This document shows positions 14,079-15,928 of a stretch of DNA of 15,928 bases, piece by piece. The stretch covers positions 1 to 15,928 of the forward strand of contig JAUPKV010000222.1 of assembly GCA_030837265.1 (NCBI GenBank), in the 5' to 3' direction. A model generated the notes under the pieces. The model was not told the origin of the DNA, searched no databases, and worked only from the letters and a program-made list of their open reading frames with translations. Numbering within the stretch: position 1 is the first letter of the stretch; every line of letters begins with the position of its first letter. Origin of the DNA: Methanobacteriota archaeon. GTDB taxonomy: Archaea > Halobacteriota > Methanosarcinia > Methanosarcinales > Methanosarcinaceae. The position numbers and the translations under genes are program-made.

Positions 14079-15849
14079 CCTTCTTGTAACCCGCATTTCC
14101 AAAGGGAAGATAAAACCCGTATATGCAGCTTTATGTACTGAAAACCTGGAACTTGCCAGGCTCCTGATAGAAACCTTCGAGCAGCATGTAGGAAAAACCT
14201 ATGGAGAACTTCTGGCTGAACTTGAAGGATATGAAGACATGGACTATCGCTTCATAAGAGGGCTTTCCCAGCTACTTGAAAGGAAGGCAGTGATCGAAAC
14301 GGATTCATTAATTGACCCATCTGCAGCAAGAGAAGCAGTCTTTGAAGCCTGCAGTGGAATGGCTCTTTCTGCTGCTGAAAAAAAAGAAGCACTGAAAAAA
14401 GCAGCAAAAAAGTTCGTGATTTCTGTGCCTGAACTTGAAAAAGCGCTCTGGGCCGATCTTGAAGAAAATCAGGTCATAAAAAGTTTCCTTCCTCTTTCCC
14501 CTGCAGCACTTCTCAGGCAGTATAACCTTTCCCTTACCCAGACCCTGCTTTTTCGTGCAGTTGACCTCGACATATGGGTTAAGGGAAATTTTCAGACTAT
14601 ACTCTGGAAAATTCTCCGATCAGGTCTTATGTACACCCTTGAAGACACCGGAGAAGAAGCTAATAGTGGAAAAGATGGAATTAATGCTGAAAAAGATGGA
14701 ATTCTTTATGGCACAGAAGACCAGAAGGAGCTAAAAAGCGTCCATCTCCACCTTGACGGGCCCGCCTCCCTTTTCCGCATGTCTGAGCGCTATGGGAATT
14801 CCTTTGCTAGACTCTTACCTGCTCTACTCAGGTCTAAAGGCTGGAGCTTAAAGGCAGGAATATTATACAAAGGCTATCAGGGAAAACGCATTCTTGAATT
14901 TACTCTTGACGACTCGGAAGAGGCTCTCAAGCCTACCGCCGAAGCCATAGAATATCCTGATACTGTTTTATCCGGGTCTCAAATCGGAGAAGAACAGGAA
15001 GAATATAAAACCAAATCTACTGAAAAGAAAGCCGGAGCTACGGAAACATATACCGAAACATATGACAGTAAACTTGAAAAGATGTTTAGCAGCCTCAGTT
15101 TAGGAAGCTGGAAAGTAAAAAGGGAGCCCACAATTCTCAAAGCCGGGAAATATGCCTTTATTCCGGACTTTGTCTTGCAAAGGGATGGCATGAAAGTATA
15201 CCTCGAAATTGTAGGCTTCTGGACCCCGGAATACATCAAAAAGAAAGTTGAAAAGCTCAAAGAAGTGGAAGAGCCTGTAATTCTCCTGATCGACAGAAAA
15301 CTCAAATGTTCCGAGAAAGATTTCCCTGCACAGGAAGTGATTTTCTTTGACCGAAAGATCCCTGCAAATGAGGTTATGCAGGTCCTCAGGAAATACGAAG
15401 GACAGAAGCTGTCAGAAGACCTCTTAAAAACCCAGGAGATGGAAATCCCGCTTTCCAGAGAACTTGTAAGCCTTGAGAAAATTGCAGCTGAAAAAGGAGT
15501 TATGCTTGATGCCTTAAAAGAGGTAATTGCACAAAGGCTTGCGAAATCCAGAGAAAACAGGAAATCAGAAACAAAGGGAGAATCAAAAACAAATGAAGAA
15601 TTAGAAAAATTCGGCGGGAAATTGGGAGACTACGTGCTTCTTGGAAATTACATGGTTCACAGGCATCTGCTTGAGAAAATTAATCTTGAACTTGAGAAAC
15701 CAGGAGCGTTAGAGACGTATGCTGATGCAACAAGGATATTCGAGGGTTTCTTACTTGACCGTAGTTTATATTATCCCTTGCTTGAACATCTCGGGTATAA
15801 AGTCATATGGATAGGGTTAAGTGAAGAGGGTGCAAGAATTACGAAGTAA
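14041..15849 (+). CDS. bax1: Bax1/DUF790 nuclease, partner of XPB
   Basis: 602-aa protein of the DUF790 family, known as Bax1, which binds archaeal XPB and cuts DNA near bubble and fork junctions. The N-terminal part has the family block KIKPVYAALCTENLELARLL (numbering from 14041, about 23-42), then YNLSLTQTLLFRAVDLDIWV and HLDGPASLFRMSERYG (about 238-253). The C-terminal half carries a PD-(D/E)xK-like nuclease core: FIPDF (D376), YLEIVGFWTPEY (E389) and VILLIDRK. Charged low-complexity inserts occur near 205-230, 305-340 and 505-525, making it longer than I expect for compact family members. ATG 14041 is chosen because conserved sequence begins there (MKISEVARLLTSDLLVTRIS). It overlaps the helicase gene by 38 bp, indicating coupled translation. 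A frame start at 13984 would only add residues antiparallel to family style. Confidence 0.92.
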   Translation: MKISEVARLLTSDLLVTRISKGKIKPVYAALCTENLELARLLIETFEQHVGKTYGELLAELEGYEDMDYRFIRGLSQLLERKAVIETDSLIDPSAAREAVFEACSGMALSAAEKKEALKKAAKKFVISVPELEKALWADLEENQVIKSFLPLSPAALLRQYNLSLTQTLLFRAVDLDIWVKGNFQTILWKILRSGLMYTLEDTGEEANSGKDGINAEKDGILYGTEDQKELKSVHLHLDGPASLFRMSERYGNSFARLLPALLRSKGWSLKAGILYKGYQGKRILEFTLDDSEEALKPTAEAIEYPDTVLSGSQIGEEQEEYKTKSTEKKAGATETYTETYDSKLEKMFSSLSLGSWKVKREPTILKAGKYAFIPDFVLQRDGMKVYLEIVGFWTPEYIKKKVEKLKEVEEPVILLIDRKLKCSEKDFPAQEVIFFDRKIPANEVMQVLRKYEGQKLSEDLLKTQEMEIPLSRELVSLEKIAAEKGVMLDALKEVIAQRLAKSRENRKSETKGESKTNEELEKFGGKLGDYVLLGNYMVHRHLLEKINLELEKPGALETYADATRIFEGFLLDRSLYYPLLEHLGYKVIWIGLSEEGARITK

Positions 15850-15865
15850 AAAGGGAAGTAAAAAG
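15843..15865 (+). repeat. 11-bp direct repeat over the bax1 stop codon
   Basis: GAAGTAAAAAG occurs at 15843-15853 and again at 15855-15865. The first copy includes the bax1 stop codon. AT-rich sequence with TTAATTAATATTAG follows to the window end; no clear terminator. Probably a slippage product. Confidence 0.6.
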
Positions 15866-15928
15866 TATAGTAACGATTAATGTTAAAAATTAATTAATAT
15901 TAGTATCTCAAAATAAGTATAAAAGCTA

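Overview
The window looks like chromosomal DNA from a mesophilic methanogenic archaeon, most likely a Methanosarcina. Evidence for this is the AT-rich spacers with archaeal TATA boxes, Shine-Dalgarno sites of the AGGTG/GGTGAT type, an archaeal XPB helicase next to a DUF790/Bax1 nuclease, a DUF1699 protein, and a decayed IS630-type transposase. The genus is inferred from gene content and style, not from a marker gene. I see no rRNA, tRNA, CRISPR array or intact insertion sequence.

Layout. (1) 1-1425, accessory: a STAS-like (DUF4325) protein overlaps a PIN-domain nuclease, and the N-terminal remnant of a transposase converges on the pair. (2) 1601-4372: a MATE efflux transporter, converging on an unusual alpha/beta hydrolase. 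(3) 4373-5604: a 1.2 kb gene-poor stretch with hairpin-forming inverted repeats. It ends in an extremely A-rich, G- and T-poor tract with a 20-bp tandem repeat and A-tracts phased at about 10 bp, directly upstream of a DUF1699 gene. (4) 6565-7679: a small basic protein that resembles antitoxins, followed by a degenerate gene carrying an in-frame TAA, an in-frame TAG and two apparent frameshifts. (5) 7826-10878: a QueG-like double [4Fe-4S] protein, then a CstA-family transporter. (6) 11042-12417, minus strand: a small six-cysteine protein, a possible 29-residue ORF, and a stand-alone Ppx/GppA-type HD-domain protein. (7) 12660-15849: the XPB helicase and its partner nuclease Bax1 as an overlapping operon, driven by a TATA box placed where a leaderless transcript is expected.

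The only firm functional unit is XPB-Bax1, a helicase-nuclease pair linked to nucleotide excision repair. Two weaker candidates for little-described systems are the STAS-like/PIN pair at the left edge, which looks like a toxin-antitoxin or defence module that may continue upstream of the window, and the decayed pair at 6565-7679. The most unusual non-coding element is the A-rich repeat leader in front of DUF1699.
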